A stretch of 47,173 nt of DNA from Deltaproteobacteria bacterium (GTDB lineage Bacteria > Desulfobacterota > Desulfomonilia > UBA1062). The notes under the pieces were generated by a model, which ran no database searches, was not told the origin of the DNA, and saw only the letters and a list, made by a program, of their open reading frames with translations. Shown here one piece after another: positions 33,627 through 40,938 of this stretch. The position numbers and the translations under genes were made by a program. Location: contig WFSG01000016.1 of the NCBI GenBank assembly GCA_015486075.1, positions 1 to 47,173 on the forward strand, in the 5' to 3' direction. The stretch's first letter is position 1; each line of letters opens with the position of its first letter.

Positions 33627-34040
33627 TTGAGGATTGTCTTTGTATTCACTGGAAAGACCTTTAAAGGACCTATCTCTGAGTTGGTATCTGACTATAAAAG
33701 ACGTATATCAAGGTATGTACCTGTTGAGGTAATTGAGGCAAAAAACCCAAGGTTACAGTCAAGGCAAGGTCTTCACGTGGTTCTATCTCACAAGGGAAAG
33801 GAGCTCGGCTCACTGGAGTTTGCAAATCTCCTTGAAAGGCATGAAACCAGGGGCACAAAGAACATCTTCTTCTACGTTGGCGGACCTGACGGCTTTGGTA
33901 GTTCATTCGATGAAGACAAGGCAGATATCAGTATATCATTATCTATAATGACCTTTAACCACCAGGTCATAAGGGTCATGCTCTTAGAACAGGTCTACAG
34001 GGCACTTACCATAATAAATTCAAGCCCTTACCATAGGTAA
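33627..34040 (+). CDS. rlmH: 23S rRNA pseudouridine(1915)-N3-methyltransferase RlmH
   Basis: A 137-residue SPOUT-type methyltransferase acting on the pseudouridine of helix 69. The knot region 'FFYVGGPDGFGSSF' and the C-terminal 'LSIMTFNHQVIRVMLLEQVYRALTIINSSPYHR' are diagnostic. The protein is about 18 residues shorter than the E. coli one, with the gap in the middle of the N-terminal half (the central loops), while the cofactor site is complete. Start is TTG 33627. The ribosome site is weak, suggesting coupling to rsfS. Confidence 0.93.
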   Translation: MRIVFVFTGKTFKGPISELVSDYKRRISRYVPVEVIEAKNPRLQSRQGLHVVLSHKGKELGSLEFANLLERHETRGTKNIFFYVGGPDGFGSSFDEDKADISISLSIMTFNHQVIRVMLLEQVYRALTIINSSPYHR

Positions 34041-34042
34041 AA

Positions 34043-34681
34043 ATGACCGGGAAGGATATACAAGGCATAATCAAGAACGGCGAAGGTACAAGCGTGGAGT
34101 TCAAGCTAAGGCTCCCGAGGCCCTGGAGACTTGCAAGGGAGATAGCAGCCTTTGCAAACACGCTCGGTGGAACAATCGTTATAGGCGTTGACGACAAGGC
34201 ACAGATAGTAGGGGTGGATTCTGTAAAAGAAACAATAGACGACATAGAGCACACAATAGGCCTCGTGGAACCGAGACCCGAGACAAGTACACAGGTGATA
34301 AGCGTAAAGGATTCAAACCTGGTCATATTAAAGGTGGCAAGAGGTAAGAAGAAGCCCTATAGAATAGTGCCCTATGCCCCTGGTGGCGTGGCTTACAAGG
34401 TGTACGTTAGGACAGGTGCATCGGTTGAGCCCGTTGAAGAAGGTAAGGCCAGGAAACTGAGGGACCAGGACAGGATAAGAAAAGGCCTAAGGCTTACGAA
34501 CGAGCAAAAAGCCCTTATAGCAGTGCTCAGGCTATCAGAGGCCATGACATTGAAAAAGCTGGCACACAGGCTAAACATGTCCACTAGGAGGATTACCAGA
34601 TCACTTGTGCCCTTATTAAAGGCTGGCATGGTGGTTGAGACCAAGACAGCAGACGGCCCCAAGTATACACTAAATCAATAA
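34043..34681 (+). CDS. AlbA_2 (Schlafen-type) nucleic-acid-binding domain protein with C-terminal winged helix
   Basis: A 212-residue protein. Residues 8-130 form an AlbA_2/Schlafen-type domain: 'IKNGEGTSVEFKLRLP' (E-x-x-x-x-E-F-K), 'REIAAFANTLGGTIVIGVDDKAQIVGV' and 'YRIVPYAPGGVAYKVYVRTGASVEPV'. The C-terminal 60 residues form a winged helix-turn-helix ('ALIAVLRLSEAMTLKKLAHRLNMSTRRITRSLVPLLKAGMV'). Proteins of this build are often called transcriptional regulators or ATP-binding proteins, but the role is unproven. It begins two bases after rlmH and is evidently part of the same operon, at its end. A bidirectional hairpin terminator follows. Confidence 0.82.
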   Translation: MTGKDIQGIIKNGEGTSVEFKLRLPRPWRLAREIAAFANTLGGTIVIGVDDKAQIVGVDSVKETIDDIEHTIGLVEPRPETSTQVISVKDSNLVILKVARGKKKPYRIVPYAPGGVAYKVYVRTGASVEPVEEGKARKLRDQDRIRKGLRLTNEQKALIAVLRLSEAMTLKKLAHRLNMSTRRITRSLVPLLKAGMVVETKTADGPKYTLNQ

Positions 34682-34722
34682 CAATAAGATTTCCTATTGT
34701 TTAGCAAGGACAAAAGGCAGAA

Positions 34723-34768
34723 AAAGAGGGGAGCAGATGAAAACAACCCTAACAATGCTCCCCTCTTT
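34723..34768. terminator. Hairpin terminator between convergent genes
   Basis: A perfect 13-bp stem (AAAGAGGGGAGCA at 34723-34735 with 34756-34768) has a T-run only on the minus-strand side (TCTTTTTCTGCC). It best serves the lipoprotein gene that ends at 34783 and may also stop the plus-strand operon. Confidence 0.85.
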
Positions 34769-34782
34769 ATGTATCAATTTTA

Positions 34783-36567
34783 TTACTGTGAGACGGTGTA
34801 AAGGATTATGCCGTACTGACCCACACTGACAAAGCGAGATCCGTTCCAGGCAATGTTATACAAATCCTTATCTGTGGGCGAGGTCTGTTCAGTCCAGTCT
34901 TTTCCGTTCCTGCTGCATATGATGGTGCCACTTGATCCCACGGCAAGAAGTTCATGGCCGCTCCATGTTAACCCGCGAAGGTTAACGTTAGGACATGTCT
35001 GGGGAGGTACCTGGCTAGTCCATGTATCACCGTCAGAGCTGGTAAGTATGGTACCAGTATCCCCAACCACAACAAACATGGACCCATTCCACGTAACTGC
35101 AGATAAATCATTTGAAGTGCCAGAAGACTGAGATGTCCACGTAACACCATCACTACTGGTAAGTATGGTACCAGCCGTACCAACTGCAACAAACATGGAC
35201 CCATTACATGCCACAGCATAAAGGTACTCCGTTGTATTCGATGTCTGGCTAGTCCATGTATTCCCATCAGAACTAGTGAGTATGGTCCCATTCTGGCCTA
35301 CTACAACAAACATGGACCCATTCCACGTAACTGCAGATAAATCATCTGAAGTGCCGGAAGACTGAGATGTCCACGTAACACCATCACTACTGGTAAGTAT
35401 GGTACCAGCCGTACCAACTGCAACAAACATGGACCCATTCCACGTAACTGCCTGGAGATATTCTGTAGTTACATTGGTATCAGTCTTATCATCCCATGTT
35501 ATTCCATCAGTACTTGTGAGTATGGTCCCACTCTGGCCTACTATAACAAACTCTGAATTACCCCAGGTAATGCCATCAAGATAGACTGTCATACCCACAG
35601 GGGCCTGGATATCCCACGTGCTACCATCTGGACTGGTGGCTATGACCCCTATGGTCCCCACAGTTACAAATTCAGAACTGCCCATGGTAACATACATAAG
35701 TGCGTATGTGTACGACGTATTCAGGTTTGCAGCTGTCCAGGATGTGCCGTCAGAGCTGGTAAGTACGGTATTGCCAGCACCCACGGCAACGAACTTGTTC
35801 TGACCCCATGTAACGCTATAGAGATAATTCGACGTACCTGATGCCTGAGCTGTCCAGGTTATCCCATTAGGGCTCGTGTGTATCTCTCCGTTTTGACCCA
35901 CAGCTACAAATTTGTTATTACCCCAAGTAACGCCGTTGATAGTCTTGGTTGTATTAGAGGTTCTTTGTGTCCAGGAATTACCATTATCACTGGTCAGTAT
36001 AATACCTTTGTAACCTACCGCAACAAACCTTGACAAGGTATTACTCCAGGTGATGTCTGTAAGGGAGTCTGTAGCGCCAGAAGACTGAGACGTCCATGTG
36101 ACACCGTCAGAGCTGGTAAGTATGGTACCATGAGCACCCACGGCAACGAACCTCAATAAAGACCCAGCCCATGCAATGCTTGTAAGCTCGTAAATTGTGC
36201 CTGATGTCTGAGCTGCCCAGGTTATCCCATCAGGACTCGTAAGTATGGTACCGTTATCACCTACTGCAACAAACTTGGAATCACCCCAAGTAATGCCCCT
36301 TATATTCTCTGTTATACCAGAGGCCTGGAGCGTCCAGTCAACCCCGTTTGTACTAGTTAGTATGGTTCCATTATCACCTACCGCAACATACGTATCAGAG
36401 CCATTATAAGCAACTGATCTAAGCGTATTCGCCTGTGGTAACGGGTTGGCCCAGTGCCATGTGTAGTTGTAAGAATAGCTGGTAGCCAGAACCCCATGGC
36501 TGCCGCCGCTACTACAGGCAGAGAGCAGAAGCAAGACAAGTGCTAACCATGGTAATATTTTTTTCAT
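34783..36567 (-). CDS. Repeat-rich lipoprotein with 13 beta-propeller-like repeats
   Basis: A 594-residue protein. The signal peptide ends in lipobox LSAC (Cys18), so it is a lipoprotein. The rest is made of 13 repeats of about 39-44 residues, each with a 'VTWNGSMFVAVGTAGTILTS' half and a 'SDGVTWTSQ' half. This S-x-D-G-x-T-W pattern is shared with BNR/sialidase-type and YCF48-like propeller blades. They probably fold into one or two propellers on the cell surface or in the periplasm. Two of the later repeats are nearly identical at DNA level (35070-35203 and 35304-35437, 234 bases apart), showing recent expansion. Partners and ligand are unknown. It is monocistronic, with a strong terminator. 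Confidence 0.8.
   Translation of the reverse strand: MKKILPWLALVLLLLSACSSGGSHGVLATSYSYNYTWHWANPLPQANTLRSVAYNGSDTYVAVGDNGTILTSTNGVDWTLQASGITENIRGITWGDSKFVAVGDNGTILTSPDGITWAAQTSGTIYELTSIAWAGSLLRFVAVGAHGTILTSSDGVTWTSQSSGATDSLTDITWSNTLSRFVAVGYKGIILTSDNGNSWTQRTSNTTKTINGVTWGNNKFVAVGQNGEIHTSPNGITWTAQASGTSNYLYSVTWGQNKFVAVGAGNTVLTSSDGTSWTAANLNTSYTYALMYVTMGSSEFVTVGTIGVIATSPDGSTWDIQAPVGMTVYLDGITWGNSEFVIVGQSGTILTSTDGITWDDKTDTNVTTEYLQAVTWNGSMFVAVGTAGTILTSSDGVTWTSQSSGTSDDLSAVTWNGSMFVVVGQNGTILTSSDGNTWTSQTSNTTEYLYAVACNGSMFVAVGTAGTILTSSDGVTWTSQSSGTSNDLSAVTWNGSMFVVVGDTGTILTSSDGDTWTSQVPPQTCPNVNLRGLTWSGHELLAVGSSGTIICSRNGKDWTEQTSPTDKDLYNIAWNGSRFVSVGQYGIILYTVSQ
35070..35203 (-). repeat. Intragenic duplication, copy 1 (second copy at 35304-35437)
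   Basis: The 134 bases match the second copy with only two differences, and the offset of 234 bases is exactly two 39-residue propeller repeats. Copies lie in frame within the lipoprotein gene. Confidence 0.85.
35304..35437 (-). repeat. Intragenic duplication, copy 2
   Basis: Second copy of the 134-base segment at 35070, encoding nearly identical blade sequence. The offset of a whole number of repeats suggests slippage or unequal recombination. Confidence 0.85.
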
Positions 36568-36712
36568 AGGGACCTCCTTGAGTTTTTATAGCTGGACTTT
36601 TACAAATAACACTAAAGGCTAAATCCTTAACTTGTTCAAAGTATATGATTAGGATACATGTGTAAAGGTCTTTTTCAACTTAAGCAGGATTCTGTTGCTA
36701 GATTTTGAACTT

Positions 36713-37297
36713 CTATTGCCCTGATTTCTTCTTGAGCAGCGGGGATGCAAGTATTTCATCCAGAAACCTGAGCGCATTATTCATGGTCCCTGGTTTTGAA
36801 TAGATTACCTTAAACCCTCCATGTGTTAAATATAACACAACAAAGCAGGGGGTCCTTATCCCCTTTAGGGAATAGTATAGGCTGTAGGTCTTGTCATCAA
36901 ACAAGGGGAAAGGCAACTCGTACTTGTTTTTATAGAGTTTCACCTCGTAGGGAGAGTTGCCCACACCTATGCCAAGAATTTTGAACTTCCCATATAAATC
37001 AGGCCTTGATTGTATGAGCCTATAAACCTCTTTAACATTTGGCACATCTTTCTGGCAGTAAGGGCAGTACATGCTGAATATGTATATTATGACCACGTCT
37101 GCCTTTACCTGAGGTATGGTAAAGAAACCCTTAATACCGACGAGCCCAAGGTAGTCTCTCATCTTAGCATCCTCGGGAACGCGGAACTTCTGGCTTGCAA
37201 GCAACTCGCCATATCTTGGGGCTGTCTTTGAGGCATAACCTGCTTCAACAAAGAAAATCACGAAAGCACTCAAGACTATTCCAAGGAAATACTTCAT
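36713..37297 (-). CDS. Secreted thioredoxin-like protein (TlpA/AhpC-TSA family)
   Basis: A 194-residue protein with an N-terminal signal or anchor ('KYFLGIVLSAFVIFFVEAGYAS') and a thioredoxin fold carrying the redox pair CPYC (Cys78 and Cys81, 'SMYCPYCQKD'). The cis-proline region is 'KGIRTPCFVVLY', which adds an unusual third cysteine right after the proline. It should handle thiol-disulfide or peroxide chemistry in the periplasm. I placed the start at ATG 37297, just before the signal peptide; the frame has in-frame ATGs at 37315 and 37303. No clear ribosome site is seen for any. No cytochrome maturation or Dsb partner is close by. Confidence 0.75.
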   Translation of the reverse strand: MKYFLGIVLSAFVIFFVEAGYASKTAPRYGELLASQKFRVPEDAKMRDYLGLVGIKGFFTIPQVKADVVIIYIFSMYCPYCQKDVPNVKEVYRLIQSRPDLYGKFKILGIGVGNSPYEVKLYKNKYELPFPLFDDKTYSLYYSLKGIRTPCFVVLYLTHGGFKVIYSKPGTMNNALRFLDEILASPLLKKKSGQ

Positions 37298-37435
37298 AGG
37301 CATCGCATGATCCAAAATACATTAAGCACCTGATACGGTCAAGACAATTCAAGTGGCTTAATAGTAAAAATTTAACACCTATGCATCTTCCCTGGTTTAG
37401 CCCGGGGCAAAACAATAATGGCTTGCGAAAGACCC

Positions 37436-37690
37436 AAGGTATGAGGTACGGGAATGTATGGTGCAAGGATGAAGGTAAAAGATACAGGTAAAAGATACAG
37501 GGTATCAGGTATCGGGTGCCGGGTTCCAGGTGTCAGGTAAAAAGGACAGAGGCACAAAGTAAAAACAGGTATAAGGTAAAAGGTACAAGGTATAAGGTAC
37601 AAGGTGTAGGGTATAAGGTAAAAGATATAGGTTCCAGGTGCCAGGTAAATGAGCTTAGGGCTGAAGGCTGACGGCTGATAGCTAAATAAA
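37436..37690. repeat. Heptamer-based repeat array A5 (left of cysK)
   Basis: On the plus strand the blocks come in a fixed order: AAAGATACAGG, GGTATCAGGTATCG/GGTGCCG/GGTTCCA/GGTGTCA units, GGACAGAGGCACAAAG, then GGTATAA/GGTACAA/GGTGTAG units. They continue AAAAGATATAGG, GGTTCCA/GGTGCCA, AAATGAGC and GGCTGAAGGCTGACGGCTGATAGC. The array fills the 400-base gap between the thioredoxin and cysK genes. It lies as an inverted partner to the array at 38695. Confidence 0.85.
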
Positions 37691-37732
37691 AGACAAGTTT
37701 ATGCTCAATGAGATAGCAAGGTGAAGGACAGG

Positions 37733-38692
37733 ATGAAGACAAAGAAAACAAATGGGAATAAAAAGCCAAGGATTGCAGGGGATATAACCAAGCTCATAGG
37801 CAACACGCCCATGGTAAGACTGGGTAAGGTAGCCAGAGACCTACCTGGTCAGGTTATTGCAAAACTCGAATTCTTTAATCCTTTATCCAGCATAAAGGAC
37901 AGGATAGGGCTCAGCATGATAGAGGCAGCAGAGGCAGATGGCATATTAAAGCCCGGCATGACCATAGTAGAATCCACAAGTGGCAACACGGGTATTGGTC
38001 TTGCCTTTGTTGCAGCAGTAAAGGGTTACAGGGTAATCATTACCATGCCTGATACCATGAGCATTGAAAGGCGAAAGCTACTGAAAGCCCTCGGTGCAGA
38101 AGTAGTCCTGACACCCGGCAAGCTTGGTATGAAGGGGGCGCTAAAAAAGGCCCGGGAGATACTTAAGACAAATAATAATTGTTTCATGCCGCAACAGTTC
38201 ACAAACCCTGCAAATCCAAAGGTTCACGAAGAGACAACAGCAATTGAGATATGGGAAGACACTGAGGGCAAGGTGGACATGGTGGTGGCAGGGGCAGGGA
38301 CAGGTGGTACGATAACAGGCATAGCTAGGGCCATAAAGGCATTAAAGGCCTCCTTCAGGGCAATACTCGTGGAACCAGCCGAGTCTCCCGTAATATCAGG
38401 CGAAAGGCCGGGCCCACATAACATACAAGGTATTGGTGCAGGTTTCATACCTGATGTACTGGATATGAAACTAATCGACGAGGTCGTAGCAGTGTCCTCA
38501 TTAGATGCAAAGGAGGCTACCCTGAGACTCGCTAGGGAGGAGGGCATACTTGCGGGCATCTCTTCTGGTGCAGCACTTAGTGCGGCCATACAGGTTGCAA
38601 AGAGAGAGGAGAACAGGGATAAGATCATAGTCGTAATCTTTCCGGATACAGGGGAGAGATACGTGTCAAGCTGGCTTTTTGAGGATATCTAG
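37733..38692 (+). CDS. cysK: Cysteine synthase A (O-acetylserine sulfhydrylase)
   Basis: A 319-residue fold-type II PLP enzyme making cysteine from O-acetylserine and sulfide. The cofactor lysine lies in '[17 protein letters not shown]', the asparagine loop is '[11 protein letters not shown]', and the phosphate-binding glycine loop is '[10 protein letters not shown]'. '[25 protein letters not shown]' is also typical. The first residues ([11 protein letters not shown]) form a lysine-rich extension before the usual core start '[17 protein letters not shown]'. ATG 37733 is chosen over GTG 37721. The gene stands alone between two inverted heptamer arrays, and its stop codon touches the right-hand array. 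Confidence 0.96.
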   Translation: MKTKKTNGNKKPRIAGDITKLIGNTPMVRLGKVARDLPGQVIAKLEFFNPLSSIKDRIGLSMIEAAEADGILKPGMTIVESTSGNTGIGLAFVAAVKGYRVIITMPDTMSIERRKLLKALGAEVVLTPGKLGMKGALKKAREILKTNNNCFMPQQFTNPANPKVHEETTAIEIWEDTEGKVDMVVAGAGTGGTITGIARAIKALKASFRAILVEPAESPVISGERPGPHNIQGIGAGFIPDVLDMKLIDEVVAVSSLDAKEATLRLAREEGILAGISSGAALSAAIQVAKREENRDKIIVVIFPDTGERYVSSWLFEDI

Positions 38693-38694
38693 CA

Positions 38695-38851
38695 GCTATC
38701 AGCCTTCAGCGATCAGGTTATTTACCCGGCACCCGATACCTGGAACCCGATACCTGACACCTGGAACCTGGCACCCGGCACCTATATCTTTTACCTTGAA
38801 CCCTGTACCTTGTACCTTATACCTTGTATCTTATACCTTGTACCTTTTAGC
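38695..38851. repeat. Heptamer-based repeat array A6 (right of cysK)
   Basis: Read on the minus strand this repeats the block order of array A5: GGTACAA/GGTATAA units, AAAAGATATAGG, GGTGCCG/GGTTCCA/GGTATCG units, TAAATAACC and GCTGAAGGCTGATAGC. It fills the space between two convergent stop codons. Confidence 0.85.
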
Positions 38852-39677
38852 CTGAGTGGCCATTAATAAGCCTTAGGCCGTTTTCAAAGAATACCCTTGA
38901 ATAGAATTCATCGGATAGGTCGAGCCCGGAGAGAAACCTTAGCTCTTCTTCCCTTGGTAAAATGAGGTTAGGGAAGTCAGAACCGTATACTATCCTGTCC
39001 TTGGCATTCTCCAGGTCCTCGGTTGAAATAGCCGACATAACGGGCGAGATGGAAAGAAACGTAAAGGCGGTATCCATGTATATATTGGGATAGTCTTTTA
39101 GAAGATCCATGAACTCCCTGTACTCGTAGCCTCCCAGGTGAGCAACATTTGCAGGGAGCTCCGGGTACCTGTCCAGCAGCTTCCTGAAGTTCTTTATGCC
39201 CACGAACTTACTCCCAACAGGGCCTGTTCCCACATGGAAGAGTATTCTTTTATCTCTATCCATCACCATCTCGTATAAGGGAAAAAGCCTCTTGTCGTGG
39301 GGATAAAAATTCTGCACGAGCAACTGTAGCTTGAACCCAAGGACCCTCGGATAAGAAAGCACCTTCTCTGCCACCTTGATGGCATTCTCATCGTCCGGGT
39401 GAAAGGCTGCAAAGCAGTACAGGTCAGGCATCTCATCAAGTACTCTCAAATTCCATTCATTGAGTTCTTCTGCAACGCCCTTCTTGTGGGCATAATTAGA
39501 ATACACTATGGGGCTTACGTTATGTTTCTTTAGATAGTCGATGCACTCCCTGTAATAGAACTGGTAAAGTACGTCCCACTTGTATACCTTTGAGAAATAA
39601 TCCCATATGGAATCAAAGAGCCTGTCTGGGAAAAGGTGCACGTGGAAATCAATAATCCTGCTAGGTATTTTATTCAT
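38847..39677 (-). CDS. Amidohydrolase family protein (amidohydrolase_2 type)
   Basis: A 276-residue TIM-barrel hydrolase. 'IIDFHVHLFP' near the N-terminus is the metal-binding H-x-H strand. Further ligands are likely the His in 'KRILFHVGTG', in 'PANVAHLGGYEYREF' and the Asp in 'DRIVYGSDFPN'. The family includes decarboxylases (ACMSD, resorcylate decarboxylase) and hydrolases, so the reaction is open. ATG 39677, with AAGGAG ten bases upstream, is preferred over an ATG at 39704. It is divergent from the TetR gene, with the 20-base palindrome between them. It may therefore belong to the same regulon as the acyl-CoA dehydrogenase operon. Its stop is within array A6. Confidence 0.83.
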   Translation of the reverse strand: MNKIPSRIIDFHVHLFPDRLFDSIWDYFSKVYKWDVLYQFYYRECIDYLKKHNVSPIVYSNYAHKKGVAEELNEWNLRVLDEMPDLYCFAAFHPDDENAIKVAEKVLSYPRVLGFKLQLLVQNFYPHDKRLFPLYEMVMDRDKRILFHVGTGPVGSKFVGIKNFRKLLDRYPELPANVAHLGGYEYREFMDLLKDYPNIYMDTAFTFLSISPVMSAISTEDLENAKDRIVYGSDFPNLILPREEELRFLSGLDLSDEFYSRVFFENGLRLINGHSG

Positions 39678-39791
39678 AGTAATCTTACTCCTTACTTGTG
39701 GCATTGCAACGCAATAAGCATAATACCTGAATAATATAGATAGCCACGCCTGTCAAACCCAGGCAGTGAATATTTTATCTTTCTACTGGAC

Positions 39792-39839
39792 TTGACAATG
39801 GAGTAGTTGAGATTATCATAATAATGAAATTTCATTATT
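39792..39839 (+). promoter_or_regulatory. Promoter with 20-bp perfect palindromic operator for the TetR gene
   Basis: TTGACA (39792-39797) and TATCAT (39814-39819), 16 bases apart, are followed at once by AATAATGAAATTTCATTATT (39820-39839), a perfect 20-base palindrome spanning the expected transcription start. It is centred in the divergent gap between amidohydrolase and TetR genes. The geometry is that of an autorepressed TetR promoter. Confidence 0.6.
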
Positions 39840-39916
39840 GATAAAATCCAGGTCAGAGAGATAACTGGATTTAAGTTTTTATTGATGTTTGTTCACAATA
39901 TATAATGGAGGTTTAG

Positions 39917-40543
39917 GTGTCAAAGATCTCTGAAGTCAAGCGCGAGAAAACAAGGAAGAAGATAGTAGATGCAGCGAGCGAGCTGTTCAGCAAGCACGGC
40001 TTCCACAACACCCAGGTAATGGATATCGTCAAGGCAGTAGGCATGTCTGCCGGAACTTTCTACAATTATTACAAGGACAAGAAGGACCTTTTTGAACAGG
40101 TCATAATGCAGAATTTCGAAGTCATGAGGCACAAGATAAAGGAGCTACGCCAGCCGCTAAACATAAGCGACAGGCAAGACAGGTTAAAAAAGATCCGCGA
40201 GTCATGGACAACGTTCTTTGATTACCTGGATAACAACCCCCAACAGGTACTCATGCTCCTAAGGAGCAGTTTTGGAGTGGATGAGCTATTTGATCTGAAT
40301 ATATGGGAACAGATAAGCGTATGCGCAAGGGACCTGGCCGATGACGTGCAAAAATGGATAGACGAAGGGTTGATGGAGGGGATCAAACCAGTATTGCTGG
40401 GCCATGCTATCGTTGGCATGGCCATGCAAATAGCGCACAGCTACCTCGTGGAGAACAAGTTCACAAGGGATGAGGCCATTGAGGCACTGGTCAACATGAG
40501 TATGGCAATGTTTGATATGTATACGAAGGAGGCGGAAGGTTAA
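39917..40543 (+). CDS. TetR/AcrR family transcriptional regulator
   Basis: A 208-residue TetR repressor. The N-terminal helix-turn-helix is 'ASELFSKHGFHNTQVMDIVKAVGMSAGTFYNYYKDKKDLFEQVI' (about 18-61). The C-terminal domain resembles TetR_C regulators of fatty-acid and CoA-ester metabolism ('FGVDELFDLNIWEQISVCARDLADDVQKWI'). Start is GTG 39917 with GGAGGTTT upstream. The last codons (ending KEAEG) run into heptamer-like sequence. It lies just before, but separated by a 363-base element from, the acyl-CoA dehydrogenase operon, which it probably controls together with itself and the divergent amidohydrolase. The ligand is perhaps an acyl-CoA; that is inference. Confidence 0.88.
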   Translation: MSKISEVKREKTRKKIVDAASELFSKHGFHNTQVMDIVKAVGMSAGTFYNYYKDKKDLFEQVIMQNFEVMRHKIKELRQPLNISDRQDRLKKIRESWTTFFDYLDNNPQQVLMLLRSSFGVDELFDLNIWEQISVCARDLADDVQKWIDEGLMEGIKPVLLGHAIVGMAMQIAHSYLVENKFTRDEAIEALVNMSMAMFDMYTKEAEG

Positions 40544-40550
40544 ATGCGAA

Positions 40551-40913
40551 AGGCATAAGGTTCAAGGTATAAGGTACGGGGTACAAGGTACAAGGTATAG
40601 GGTTTAGGGCAAAAGATACAGGTTCAGGTACCAGGTGCCGGGTGCCAGGTGTCAGGTACCAGGTAAATGACAAGGCACAAAGGGACAGAGGCACAGAGGC
40701 ACAAAGGGACAAAGGCACAGAGGCACAAAGTAGTAACAGGTATAGGGTTCAGGGTATTGGGTTAGGTACCAGGTTCCAGGTATGGGGTATCGGGTAAATA
40801 ACCTGAAAGCTGATAGATGAAGGCTCATTACACCTCTTTTTTACCCGGCACCTGGTACCCGATACCTGAGACCTGTATCTATCCCCATACCTTATACCTT
40901 GTACCTTATGCCT
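40551..40913. repeat. Fold-back heptamer element A7 with 31-bp terminal inverted repeats
   Basis: The ends 40551-40581 and 40883-40913 are inverted copies with 29 of 31 matches (outer end AGGCATAAGGT). Inside, AGATACAGG and GGTACCAGGTGCCGGGT units on the left are again mirrored on the right (40848-40882). The middle contains GGCACAGA/GGCACAAA/GGGACAAA octamers (40674-40733) and GGTATAGG units. No gene is encoded. It separates the TetR gene from the operon start, leaving about 25 bases to the ATG. Confidence 0.85.
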
Positions 40914-40938
40914 ATTTTTCAAGACACAAGGAGGTCAT

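Noticed and set aside
40491-40718. Low-complexity open frames in the repeat arrays (also 37245-37769, 20519-20811 and 46811-47140)
   Set aside because: They are created by the regular repeat sequence and encode only Pro/Leu/Tyr/Thr-rich low-complexity strings without ribosome sites.
40674-40733. Octamer and heptamer arrays considered as CRISPR
   Set aside because: Units are 7-8 bases with no unique spacers, and no cas gene is present.
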